59,867 bases of DNA from Streptomyces sp. JHA26 (lineage in GTDB: Bacteria; Actinomycetota; Actinomycetes; Streptomycetales; Streptomycetaceae), in NCBI RefSeq assembly GCF_002005565.1, contig NZ_BDJC01000045.1:1-59867 (forward strand), given 5' to 3'. How positions within the stretch are numbered: position 1 is the first letter of the stretch; the number at the start of each line of letters is the position of its first letter. This document shows, in pieces, positions 41,184 to 49,658 of this stretch. The position numbers and the translations under genes are program-made. Below the pieces are notes generated by a model. It saw only the letters and a list, made by a program, of their open reading frames with translations. It did no database searches and had not been told where the DNA came from.

Positions 41184-42175
41184 CGGTCGGCGCGCCGGGG
41201 CTGCGGGAAGGGGTCGGGCGAGCGCCGCGCCCGGTCCCGCAGCGGCCGGTTGTCGCTGATCACGTACGTCTTCGCCGTGGGCGCCGACGGCCGGCGACCG
41301 CCGGCGGGCCGGGCGTCCTCGCGCCGCGCGCCGGGGCCGGGGCCCGGGTCCGGTGCCGGTGCCGGTGCCGGTGCCGGTCCGGGCGCCCGCGCCGCGTCGG
41401 CCCCCTCCGGGGACGAGGACCGCAGGCGGTGCCGGGGTGCGGCGCGCCGGGGCGGGCGGGTCAGGGTGATCTGGCGTACGAGCTGCTGGAAGCAGGTCAG
41501 GGACGCCAGGCCGGGCAGGGCGGCGGCGGCGACGTCGATGACGGATTCGGGCGTCTGGGCGGCCACGCACAGGAGCATCGCGATGAGCGAGAACGCCAGG
41601 ACGACGCACCAGGAGTGCACGGCACGGCGCCGGTGCAGCGCCGCCCGCAGGACGGACAGCGACGCCGCGAGCCAGGGCCCGTAGACGAGCAGGGGCCACC
41701 ACGACACGGCGCCCGTCTGCAGGCGGGTCAGGGCGACGACGCGCAGGGGGTCGTAGGCGACCATGCCGCCGAAGAGGCTGACCGCGGAGGTGATGACGGT
41801 GATGGCGGCGGCGATGACGTAACTGACCGCCTGGAGCCCCCGCGGGCCGCGTCGCACCCGCACCTTGCGGTGGCGGTGGGCGGACGCCCTCAGCGGGGGC
41901 AGCTCGGCCGTGATGTCCTGCAGGTTCTGCAGGGGGCCGCCCGGCGCCGGAGCCGTGGCCGGCGCCTCGTCCCGGGGGGACGGTGCCTCGGGGAGCTGCT
42001 CCTCCAGGGCGTCCTGGAGCATGGAGGCCAGCTCCTCGGACGGGTCCCAGAACAGGTCCGGGAGGGGCATCGAGAGGTCGTCGACGGGGGCGCGGTGCCG
42101 GCCCCGACCCGCTTCGTGGCGGGGTGCGTCGTAGGGGGAGGAATCCGGTCCGTCGTAGAGGTATTCGTCGTGCAC
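41150..42175 (-). CDS. DUF2637 membrane protein
   Basis: A 341-residue protein with an acidic N-terminal part (about 1-100), then four membrane helices characteristic of DUF2637 (GLQAVSYVIAAAITVITSAV, WWPLLVYGPWLAASLSVLRA, WCVVLAFSLIAMLLCVAAQT, and one near DVAAAALPGLASLTCFQQLV). A Pro/Ala/Gly repeat and basic tail follow. The family is specific to actinomycetes and related to SpdB-like plasmid spread proteins. GTG 42175. Its 3' end overlaps the convergent isomerase gene by 34 bp. Function unknown. Confidence 0.82.
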   Translation of the reverse strand: MHDEYLYDGPDSSPYDAPRHEAGRGRHRAPVDDLSMPLPDLFWDPSEELASMLQDALEEQLPEAPSPRDEAPATAPAPGGPLQNLQDITAELPPLRASAHRHRKVRVRRGPRGLQAVSYVIAAAITVITSAVSLFGGMVAYDPLRVVALTRLQTGAVSWWPLLVYGPWLAASLSVLRAALHRRRAVHSWCVVLAFSLIAMLLCVAAQTPESVIDVAAAALPGLASLTCFQQLVRQITLTRPPRRAAPRHRLRSSSPEGADAARAPGPAPAPAPAPDPGPGPGARREDARPAGGRRPSAPTAKTYVISDNRPLRDRARRSPDPFPQPRRADRQADSLSSRAR

Positions 42176-42182
42176 GGTCCGG

Positions 42183-42389
42183 TCACTCGGCTCGCGAAAG
42201 GACGGGCTGTTCCTTCGTCGCGGCCCACCGCCCGGCGAGATCCTCCTGGAGCTCGCCCATGACATTCAGGAAATCACGCAGGATCGGCTCGGTTTCGCTG
42301 AGTGCGACGGGTGCTCCGCCCTGGTCCCCCACCGCGTTCTTCCGCTCGGAATCCCAAGGGAGACACTTCCCCCCAGTTACCTTGGTCAT
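42183..42389 (-). CDS. Small hypothetical protein upstream of DUF2637
   Basis: A 68-residue acidic protein (LSETEPILRDFLNVMGELQE) without signal or membrane helix. It precedes the DUF2637 gene by only 7 bp, so the two are co-transcribed and probably act together. ATG 42389. I recognise no family; coding is supported by codon bias and operon position. The 237 bp upstream (42390-42626) hold promoter sequence only. Confidence 0.65.
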   Translation of the reverse strand: MTKVTGGKCLPWDSERKNAVGDQGGAPVALSETEPILRDFLNVMGELQEDLAGRWAATKEQPVLSRAE

Positions 42390-42626
42390 GTCCTCACTAA
42401 CGTCGGCCGTCTCAGCCGGATGCGCGGCAAACGAGTGAAGGAATATCCCGACTATTACTCTGTATTGGTGTCCGCCTGTCCGTCCGCCCCCCGTTCCGGG
42501 GTGATGATGCGCGGGGATTTCCCGGCGCGCGGGCCGGGCGGCGAGGTGCGCGCCGACGCCCCGGCCCCGGGCACCCGGGGGGACGCGTGGGTGCCGCGTT
42601 CCTCCCCCTCCGCCGCCGGGGCGGGG

Positions 42627-43613
42627 TCAGCCGCGTGCCGCGGCCGGGGCGGTGCCGGCCGTACCGGCGCGCCCCCGAGGACCGGCGCCCTCGGCGTGGA
42701 CGTCGTCCGCCGGATCCTCCCGCCCGGGCCCGTCGCCGTCGCACGGGTCCTCCTCCCGGCGCGGGCGGGTCACCGACGTCAGCGCCACCCCGCCCACCAG
42801 CAGGGCCGCCGCGCACCACCGCAGCGGGCTCACCGGCTCGCCCAGGAACAGGGCCGCCGACGTCATCCCGAAGACGGGGACCAGGAGGGAGAACGGCGCG
42901 ACCGTCGAGGCGGGGTGGCGGCGCAGCAGCCAGCCCCAGGCGCCGAAGCCGAAGACCGTCGAGACCCAGGCGACGAACAGCAGCGCGCCCGCGCCCTGCC
43001 AGTCCAGGCCGCGCAGGGCCGCGAGGTCCCGGGAGGACCCTTCCGTCAGCAGGGACAGGGCGAGGAGCGGCAGGACGGGGACGGTGGACACCCACACCAT
43101 GAAGTTCAGCGCGTCGGGCGGGGAGGCCTTGCGGGTCAGGACGTTGGACACGCCCCAGGCGGCCGCCGCGCCGACCACCATCGCGAAGGCGCCCAGCGGG
43201 CCGGAGGCGCCCTCGTCGACGGCCGCCACGCCGATGCCGGCGCAGGCCACCAGCATGCCCAGCACCCGGACGCCGGTGGGGCGTTCGCCCAGGACCGCCG
43301 CCGCGATCACCGCCGTGAACACCGCCTGGACCTGCAGCACCAGCGACGACAGGCCGGCCGGCATGCCCGCGTCCATGCCGACGAAGACCAGGCCGAACTT
43401 GGCCACCCCGAGCACCAGGCCCACCGCCACGATCCACTTCCAGGCCACCTTCGGGCGGCCCGTGAAGAAGACCGCGGGCAGGGCCGCCGCCAGGAAGCGC
43501 AGGGCGGAGAAGAGCAGGGGCGGGAAGTGGTCGAGGCCGATCTCGATGACCGTGAAGTTGACGCCCCAGACGGCGGCGACGAGCACGCCGAGGGCGAGGT
43601 GGGAAGGTCGCAT
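42627..43613 (-). CDS. EamA/DMT-family exporter
   Basis: A 328-residue protein with ten helices in two homologous halves, typical of EamA drug/metabolite transporters (LALGVLVAAVWGVNFTVIEI; second repeat GAFAMVVGAAAAWGVSNVL). The sequence GLDHFPPLLFSALRFLAAAL and VGMDAGMPAGLSSLVLQVQA place it near YdeD/YedA-like amino acid or metabolite exporters. A charged tail follows helix ten. ATG 43613 preferred, 43640 possible. Divergent from a LysR regulator that probably controls it. Confidence 0.85.
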   Translation of the reverse strand: MRPSHLALGVLVAAVWGVNFTVIEIGLDHFPPLLFSALRFLAAALPAVFFTGRPKVAWKWIVAVGLVLGVAKFGLVFVGMDAGMPAGLSSLVLQVQAVFTAVIAAAVLGERPTGVRVLGMLVACAGIGVAAVDEGASGPLGAFAMVVGAAAAWGVSNVLTRKASPPDALNFMVWVSTVPVLPLLALSLLTEGSSRDLAALRGLDWQGAGALLFVAWVSTVFGFGAWGWLLRRHPASTVAPFSLLVPVFGMTSAALFLGEPVSPLRWCAAALLVGGVALTSVTRPRREEDPCDGDGPGREDPADDVHAEGAGPRGRAGTAGTAPAAARG

Positions 43614-43656
43614 GCGTCGAGGATCACCCGGTGCGACCATGTAGCACCAGCGATGA

Positions 43657-43680
43657 TTGCTGCATGGTTGGATGAAGCAA
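43657..43680. promoter_or_regulatory. LysR-type binding site
   Basis: TTGCT (43657-43661) and AGCAA (43676-43680) form an inverted repeat with a 14-bp spacer in the gap between the exporter and the LysR gene, the usual position and form of a LysR operator. Confidence 0.6.
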
Positions 43681-43708
43681 CGCTGATCTATTACCCCCGG
43701 GAGCCGCC

Positions 43709-44647
43709 ATGCTCGACCTGCAGCGCCTGCGCGCCCTGCACGCCGTCTCCGTGCACGGCACCGTCGGGGCGGCCGCCGCCGCGCTCGGCTTCACCCCGTC
43801 CGCCGTCTCCCAGCAGATCGCCAAGCTGGAACGGGAGACCAGGACCGTGCTCCTGGAGCGGGAGGGCCGCGGCGTGCGGCTCACCGACGAGGCATGGCAA
43901 CTGGCGTCCGCCGCACAGGAGTTGATGGCGCTCGTGGAGCGCGCGGAGACCGAACTGGAGGAGCGGCGCGGCGTGCCGGCGGGACGGCTGGCCATCGCCG
44001 CGTTCCCGTCGGCGGCACGCGGGCTGCTGCCCCCCGTGCTGGCCGACCTGGCGGCGCGCCACCCCGCGCTCGACGCCCGGCTCAGCGAGGCCGACCCGCA
44101 CCTGTCCGTGGACCTGGTGGCGAAGGGTGCCGTCGACCTCGTCGTCGCCCACGACTGGGACATCGCGCCGCTGCCCGCCGCGGCCGGCGTGGAGCAGGCG
44201 CCGATCGGCGAGGACCTGTGCGACCTGCTCGTCCCCGCGGGGCACCCCTTCGCGGGGCGCGGAGCCCTGCGGCGGGAGGAGCTGGGCGGGCAGCGCTGGA
44301 TCTGCCAGCCGCCCGGCCGGGTCTGCCACGACTGGCTGGTGCGGACCCTGCGGACGGCCGGGCACGAGCCGGACATCGTCCACCAGGCCGACGAGAACCC
44401 CACGCTGGTCGCCCTGGTCGCCGCCGGCCTCGGCATCGCGGTGATCCCCCGGCTGGGGCGCGGCCCGCTGCCCGCCGGGGTGGTGGAGGTGCCGCTCGAT
44501 CCGATGCCCGTACGGCGGTTGTACGCGCTGTGGCGCACGGGGGCCGCCCGGCGTCCGGCGATCGCGGAGACCGTGCGCGCCCTGCGCGCGCACTGGCCGG
44601 CCGTCTCCGCGCACGCCGGCCCGCCCCCGGCACGGGCGCCCCGCTGA
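43709..44647 (+). CDS. LysR-family regulator
   Basis: A 312-residue regulator with an N-terminal winged HTH (LDLQRLRALHAVSVHGTVGA, then ALGFTPSAVSQQIAKLER) and a periplasmic-binding-like effector domain (GRLAIAAFPSAARGLLPPVL, AGLGIAVIPRLG). It resembles ArgP/IciA-type members. ATG 43709 follows a GGGAG. Transcribed away from the EamA exporter gene, which it likely activates when its ligand accumulates. Confidence 0.9.
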   Translation: MLDLQRLRALHAVSVHGTVGAAAAALGFTPSAVSQQIAKLERETRTVLLEREGRGVRLTDEAWQLASAAQELMALVERAETELEERRGVPAGRLAIAAFPSAARGLLPPVLADLAARHPALDARLSEADPHLSVDLVAKGAVDLVVAHDWDIAPLPAAAGVEQAPIGEDLCDLLVPAGHPFAGRGALRREELGGQRWICQPPGRVCHDWLVRTLRTAGHEPDIVHQADENPTLVALVAAGLGIAVIPRLGRGPLPAGVVEVPLDPMPVRRLYALWRTGAARRPAIAETVRALRAHWPAVSAHAGPPPARAPR

Positions 44648-45002
44648 CCCCACCGGCACCGACTTCGGAAACCGGCCCCCGACCGGGAACCGGGGCCGCG
44701 CCCCGCCCGTCCAACCCGCACGTTGCCGGAAGAGTCACCACGGTGCGGTGTCGGCCTCGCTGCTGGCTGCGATCGCTGACCACCCTCTCCTCCGCACCGC
44801 GGCCGGCAGCACGCCGCCGTCGGCGCGCCCCCCTCCCGAGCGTCGACGGCGGCCCCGCCCCCCTCCCCCCGTCCGGCCGGCGGGACGACTCCTGTGCGCT
44901 CCCTTGACTGGCAGAAACTTCCCGGATATTGGTGACTCCTTGGCAGTTTCCTTCAGCAGCTCTCCAGCGATCCCGCAGCGGATCACTCCGGAAGGAGCGC
45001 AC
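44648..45002 (+). promoter_or_regulatory. 355-bp gap with promoter of the GH3 gene
   Basis: No gene is evident. TTGACT (44904-44909) and TATTGG (44927-44932), spaced by 17 bp, make a reasonable vegetative promoter 71 bp before the GH3 start, whose ribosome-binding site GAAGGAG is near 44990. The rest is GC-rich without clear structure. Confidence 0.6.
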
Positions 45003-46847
45003 GTGCACCACAGCAGCACGGCCGGCCCGGGAAGCACCGCACGACCCTCCAGACGTACCGTCCTCGCCGCCACCGCGGGCGTCACCGCGGCGCTCGCGGC
45101 GGGCGGCACCGCGTACGCCGGACGGCACCGGCCCGACGACGACAGGCTCCGCGCCCTCGTCTCCCGCATGACGCTCGAGGAGAAGGTCGGCCAGCTCTTC
45201 GTGATGCGGGTCTACGGCCACTCCGCCACCGCCCCCGACCAGGCCGACATCGACGCCAACCTCGAGGAGATCGGCGTCCGCACGGCCGCCGAGCTGGTGG
45301 CCAGGTACCGGGTCGGCGGCATCATCTACTTCGCCTGGGCGCACAACACCCGCGACCCGCAGCAGATCGCCGCCCTGTCCAACGGCATCCAGAAGGCGTC
45401 CCTGTCGCTGCCGCGCGGGCTGCCGGTGCTGATCTCCACGGACCAGGAGCACGGGATAGTGGCCCGCGTGGGCGAGCCCGCGACCCTGTTCCCCGGCGCG
45501 ATGGCCGTCGGCGCGAACGGCTCGCGGTCCGACGCCCGTACCCTCGGGCAGGTCTCGGGCGCCGAGCTGCGCGCCATGGGCATCCGGCAGGACTACTCCC
45601 CCGTCGCCGACGTGAACGTGAACCCGGCCAACCCCGTGATCGGCGTGCGGTCCTTCGGCGCCGACCCGGCGGCGGTGGCCGGGCTGGTGGCCGCCGAGGT
45701 GACGGGGTACCAGCGCTCCGGGGTCGCCGCGTGCGCCAAGCACTTCCCCGGGCACGGCGACACGGCCACCGACAGCCACACCGGTCTGCCGGTCATCACG
45801 CACAGCCGTGAGCAGTGGGAGGAGCTGGACGCGCCGCCGTTCCGCGCGGCGATCGCGGCCGGCATCGACTCGATCATGACCGCCCACCTCGTGGTCCCGG
45901 CGCTCGACGGCTCCGGCGACCCGGCCACCCTCTCCCGCCCGATCCTCACCGGCATCCTGCGCGAGGAACTCGGCTACGACGGCGTCGTGGTCACCGACTC
46001 CCTCGGCATGGAGGGCGTGCGCACGAAGTACGGCGACGACCGGGTGCCGGTGCTGGCGCTGAAGGCCGGCGTCGACCAGCTCCTCAACCCGCCGGACCTG
46101 GACCTCGCGTGGAACGCGGTCCTGACGGCCGTGCGCGAGGGCGAACTGACCGAGGCGCGGCTCGACGAATCGATCCTGCGCGTGCTGCGGCTGAAGGCCA
46201 GGCTGGGCCTCTTCGAGGACGCCTACACCGGCAGCCGGGACGTGGACCGCACGGTCGGCACCCGGGGGCACCTGGCCGCCGCCGACCGGATCGCCGAGCG
46301 CGGCACCACCCTGCTGGTCAACGAGGGGCACCTGCTGCCGCTGTCCCGGCGCCGGACGCCGAGGCTGCTGGTCGTCGGCGCCGATCCCGCCTCCCCGTCG
46401 GGCACGACGGGCCCGCCGACCACCACGCTCGCGGGCGCGCTGGGCGAACTGGGCTTCACGGCCACCGCCCTGTCCACCGGCACCGCCCCGTCCGCCGCCG
46501 TCATCGACCGGGCGGTCGCCGCCGCCGGGGACGCGGACGCGGTGGTGGTCGCCACGTACAACGTCACCGCGGGCAGCAGCCAGCGCACGCTGGTGAACCG
46601 GCTGCTGGCGGCCGGGAAGCCGGTGGTGGCGGTCGCGATCCGCAACCCGTACGACGTGGCCCAGCTCCCCGGCGTCCCCGCCTTCCTGGCCGCGTACTCG
46701 TGGACGGACGTCGAGGTGCGGGCGGCGGCCCGGGTCCTCGCCGGGCGGGTGCGGCCGCGCGGGAAGCTGCCCGTGCCGGTGGTGCGGGCGGACGATCCGG
46801 CGACGGTGCTGTACCCGGTCGGCCACGGCCTGACGTACCGGGCGTAG
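45003..46847 (+). CDS. Secreted family 3 glycoside hydrolase (beta-N-acetylhexosaminidase type)
   Basis: A 614-residue enzyme with a Tat signal (RPSRRTVLAATAGVTAALAA). The GH3 barrel shows the NagZ-type catalytic His/Asp loop KHFPGHGDTATDSHTG and the nucleophile in VVTDSLGM, with the substrate loop STDQEHGIVARVG. A C-terminal alpha/beta sandwich (about 430-614) follows, which short NagZ proteins lack. It should release terminal GlcNAc residues from chitin or peptidoglycan fragments outside the cell. GTG start with a good ribosome-binding site. Confidence 0.88.
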   Translation: MHHSSTAGPGSTARPSRRTVLAATAGVTAALAAGGTAYAGRHRPDDDRLRALVSRMTLEEKVGQLFVMRVYGHSATAPDQADIDANLEEIGVRTAAELVARYRVGGIIYFAWAHNTRDPQQIAALSNGIQKASLSLPRGLPVLISTDQEHGIVARVGEPATLFPGAMAVGANGSRSDARTLGQVSGAELRAMGIRQDYSPVADVNVNPANPVIGVRSFGADPAAVAGLVAAEVTGYQRSGVAACAKHFPGHGDTATDSHTGLPVITHSREQWEELDAPPFRAAIAAGIDSIMTAHLVVPALDGSGDPATLSRPILTGILREELGYDGVVVTDSLGMEGVRTKYGDDRVPVLALKAGVDQLLNPPDLDLAWNAVLTAVREGELTEARLDESILRVLRLKARLGLFEDAYTGSRDVDRTVGTRGHLAAADRIAERGTTLLVNEGHLLPLSRRRTPRLLVVGADPASPSGTTGPPTTTLAGALGELGFTATALSTGTAPSAAVIDRAVAAAGDADAVVVATYNVTAGSSQRTLVNRLLAAGKPVVAVAIRNPYDVAQLPGVPAFLAAYSWTDVEVRAAARVLAGRVRPRGKLPVPVVRADDPATVLYPVGHGLTYRA

Positions 46848-46965
46848 CACGGCCTACGCCACGCGCCGGGAGCGCGGACCGTCACCGTGCGCAAAGCACC
46901 CCGCGCGTCTGGCGTGCGCCCGCTGCGGCGGGTCACGCTGGACGGGGGACCCGGGGGGGACGGCG

Positions 46966-47610
46966 ATGCGTGGGAGACGGTTCACGGGCGTGCTGTGCGC
47001 GCTCTCGGCGCTGCTCGCCGGGCTGGTGGCGGCCTGTCAGAACCCGCCGTCCGGCGGGACGGAGACGGTCGGGCGGCCCGGCGGGCAGACGCCGTCGGCG
47101 ACGGTCGTCCGGCCGTCCGGGTACGGGGCGGTGTTCCTGGCGGTCGACGAGTGCAGCTCGTTCGGGACGGTCAGCTTCACCGAGGTGCCGTGCGCGAGCG
47201 AGCTGGCGGCGGCCCGGGTCGTGGCCCGGCACGACGGGAAGGCGTCGGGCGGGCCGCCCTGCCCGGCGACCACCGACTTCGTCCTGCACATCAGCGAACA
47301 GCGGCCCTCCGCCGACGAGGACGGTGACGGGGTCGTGGCCCGGGGCTACGCCTGCATGCGGTCGCTCCAGCCCCCGCACCCCGGTGACCCGGGGGGCGGG
47401 GGCGGCCCGCGCACCATCGTCGGCGACTGCGTCCACGACGCCGGGAGCGGAAGGGTCCGCGAGACCGCGTGCGACGGCAGGGGCGAGCGGAAGCCCCGGT
47501 ACAAGGTGGTCGAGGCGGTCACCCGCCGGGACCGGTGCCCCGCCGGGACCGCCCTGTTCGTCCGTCTCGGCGACGGCGAACGTCCGGTGGGCTGCGCCCG
47601 GCCGCTGTGA
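46966..47610 (+). CDS. Putative lipoprotein
   Basis: A 214-residue exported protein. The signal peptide ends in a lipobox (LAGLVAAC, Cys24), so it is probably a lipid-anchored surface protein. The mature part has eight or more further Cys and no recognised domain; SGYGAVFLAVDECSSFGTVS and VVEAVTRRDRCPAGTALFVR look structured. ATG 46966. Function unknown; stands alone between GH3 and a convergent peptidase gene. Confidence 0.75.
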   Translation: MRGRRFTGVLCALSALLAGLVAACQNPPSGGTETVGRPGGQTPSATVVRPSGYGAVFLAVDECSSFGTVSFTEVPCASELAAARVVARHDGKASGGPPCPATTDFVLHISEQRPSADEDGDGVVARGYACMRSLQPPHPGDPGGGGGPRTIVGDCVHDAGSGRVRETACDGRGERKPRYKVVEAVTRRDRCPAGTALFVRLGDGERPVGCARPL

Positions 47611-47657
47611 ACGCCCTCGCGTTCGGCGGCCGGACGCGGCCGGGGCGTGACGCGGTG

Positions 47658-49082
47658 CTACGGGCGCAGCGTCGACTCGTGCCGCACGTCCCGCTTGTCC
47701 AGCCTGGCGTCGAACGCCGCGAGCGGCCTGGCCGCCGACGGGTTCTCCTTGACGGTGGCGGGGGCGACGCCGGCCCACTCGAGGATGCGGGCGGTGGCCA
47801 GGGCCTTCTGCCCGGGCACCAGTCCGGCGACGTTGGCGCCGTGGTTCATGCCCGGGGCGGTCATGACGTAGGAGTCACGCGCCCCGTGGCCGAGGCGGAA
47901 CCGCTCGGCGCCCCACGGGTCGTTCTCGCCGTACACGAACAGCATGTGGCGGGCGTGGTGCCGCACCCAGGTGTCGACGTCCCGCATGGCCCACGGCTGG
48001 AACGTCATCGGGATGTCGCGGGGCACGAAGTTGCGCGGCGGCTGGTAGCCGTAGCGGATGTACTTCTTCTCGATGTGCGGGAAGTGGATCGTCGGCGCGC
48101 CGAGCTGCGTGCCCGCCTGGTAGTAGTACGGCGTGTACGTGGCCAGGCCCTGGTCGGTGTAGGCGGAGAAGCCGGAGATCGTGTCCACCGACTCCCAGAT
48201 CGCGTCGTCGGTGGCGTTCTCGGCGTCGGCCGGGATGTCCGCGCAGTCGGCGAGGGTGCTGTACTGCCAGAAGCCCCAGACGTAGTCGAGGACGACGGCC
48301 TCGTAGGCGCGGTCCAGGCTGCCGATGGTGTCGAAGGTGTAGCCGTTCTCGGCCGCGTACGCCGCGTACTTCTTCTCCAGCGGCGCCCGGCGCACCAGCG
48401 CCTCGCGCTGCACGCCGTTCAGCTTGTCGCGGCACTCCTCGGTGCCGACGGTGGTGAAGAAGCGGTCGTAGGCCGAGTCCTCCTTGTTCACCACGTCGTT
48501 GGGGGCGACGTAGGCGACGACGCCGTCCATGTCGCGCGGGTAGAAGCGCTCGTAGTAGGTGGCGGTCATGCCGCCCTTGGAACCGCCCGTGGAGATCCAG
48601 TTCTTCGAGTAGAGGGGCTTGAGGGCCTGGAAGATGCGGTGCTGGTCGCTGGCCGCCTGCCAGATGTCCAGCTTGGACCAGTCGGCGGGCGCCGGCCGGG
48701 ACGGGGTGAAGTAGCGGTACTCCATGGAGACCTGGTTGCCGTCCACGATCTGGGTCGGCTCGCGCCGGCTCGGGCTCGTGGAGACGTTGTAGCCGCCGGT
48801 GTAGAAGACCGTCGGGCGGCTCACGTCCTTGTGCAGCACGGTGATCCGCTGCTGGAACGTGCCCTTGGACGGGTGCCGGTGGTCGACCGGCTGCGTGTAG
48901 TTCAGGACGAAGAAGCGGTAGCCGGTGTACGGCTTCTCCTCGATCAGGCTCATGCCCGGTATGGACAGCAGCCGGTCCTTGATGTCGACGGCCTTCGGCT
49001 CGGCGGCGGTGGCCGCCCCCGCCGTGCCGGCGGTGCCCATGAGCACCACGAGCGCCAGCAGCCATCTGAGCGCCTTGCGCAT
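47658..49082 (-). CDS. Secreted S37-family prolyl tri/tetrapeptidyl aminopeptidase
   Basis: A 474-residue secreted serine peptidase. The signal peptide is clear (WLLALVVLMGTAGTAGAATA). The alpha/beta-hydrolase core has the S37 nucleophile motif STGGSKGGMTATYYERFYPR, the acidic region LFVYGENDPWGAERF and the His in APGMNHGANVAG. Streptomyces S37 enzymes remove tri- or tetrapeptides from proteins outside the cell. Length fits. ATG 49082 follows GGAGGG. Confidence 0.9.
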   Translation of the reverse strand: MRKALRWLLALVVLMGTAGTAGAATAAEPKAVDIKDRLLSIPGMSLIEEKPYTGYRFFVLNYTQPVDHRHPSKGTFQQRITVLHKDVSRPTVFYTGGYNVSTSPSRREPTQIVDGNQVSMEYRYFTPSRPAPADWSKLDIWQAASDQHRIFQALKPLYSKNWISTGGSKGGMTATYYERFYPRDMDGVVAYVAPNDVVNKEDSAYDRFFTTVGTEECRDKLNGVQREALVRRAPLEKKYAAYAAENGYTFDTIGSLDRAYEAVVLDYVWGFWQYSTLADCADIPADAENATDDAIWESVDTISGFSAYTDQGLATYTPYYYQAGTQLGAPTIHFPHIEKKYIRYGYQPPRNFVPRDIPMTFQPWAMRDVDTWVRHHARHMLFVYGENDPWGAERFRLGHGARDSYVMTAPGMNHGANVAGLVPGQKALATARILEWAGVAPATVKENPSAARPLAAFDARLDKRDVRHESTLRP

Positions 49083-49177
49083 GCACCCTCCCTGTGAAAC
49101 AGATGTGCGCCGGAAGCTATCGGAGCAACACACCCGTACACCAGGGGAGATGAGAAAACGGCCGGCGCGGGCAGGTC

Positions 49178-49573
49178 TCAGCAGAGGATCCAGCCGGAGC
49201 TGACGGCGCCCCGATCCACGCCGCCCCGCACCCACACGCACCGCCGTCCGGCGTACACGGTCACCGGCCCGGCCCGGTAGGCGAAGCGCCCCGCGTCGGC
49301 GACCGGCCGGCCGCCGCGCGCCTGCACGCTGACGGACATCTTCCGCTTGGTGCCGGTCCTCTTGGGGACGGTGACGGCGCAGACGTGACCGCCGCGCTTG
49401 TAGACGAGCACGGACCCGGTGGCGAACGGCAGCGTGCGGACCTTGCGGCCCGCGCACGGCACGGCGGCCGCCCGCACCTCGTGGGGCGCCGCGACCGCGA
49501 GGAGTCCCGCCGCGGTCAGCACGGCCGTGCCGGCCACCAGCCGCCGGCGTATGCCGGCACCACCCCTGCCCAC
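49178..49573 (-). CDS. Small secreted protein of unknown function
   Basis: A 131-residue protein with a signal peptide (IRRRLVAGTAVLTAAGLLAV, then APHEVRAA) and a basic mature domain with four Cys (for example VPCAGRKVRTLPFATGSVLV and VTVYAGRRCVWVRGGVD). I choose GTG 49573 because GGGAGGGG precedes it; the frame stays open to 49645. No family recognised. Possibly a small extracellular beta-rich protein. Confidence 0.65.
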   Translation of the reverse strand: MGRGGAGIRRRLVAGTAVLTAAGLLAVAAPHEVRAAAVPCAGRKVRTLPFATGSVLVYKRGGHVCAVTVPKRTGTKRKMSVSVQARGGRPVADAGRFAYRAGPVTVYAGRRCVWVRGGVDRGAVSSGWILC

Positions 49574-49658
49574 GACGACCCCTCCCGTACGGTGCTCACC
49601 GACGTACGGATGTACGGACGCGCGAGCCGGGTCGAACGGTTGCACGGGCGCGGGGTCG

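Noticed and set aside
44082..46850. 922-codon minus-strand frame opposite LysR and GH3 genes
   Set aside because: Shadow frame; the plus strand has a Tat signal, GH3 motifs and a good ribosome-binding site.
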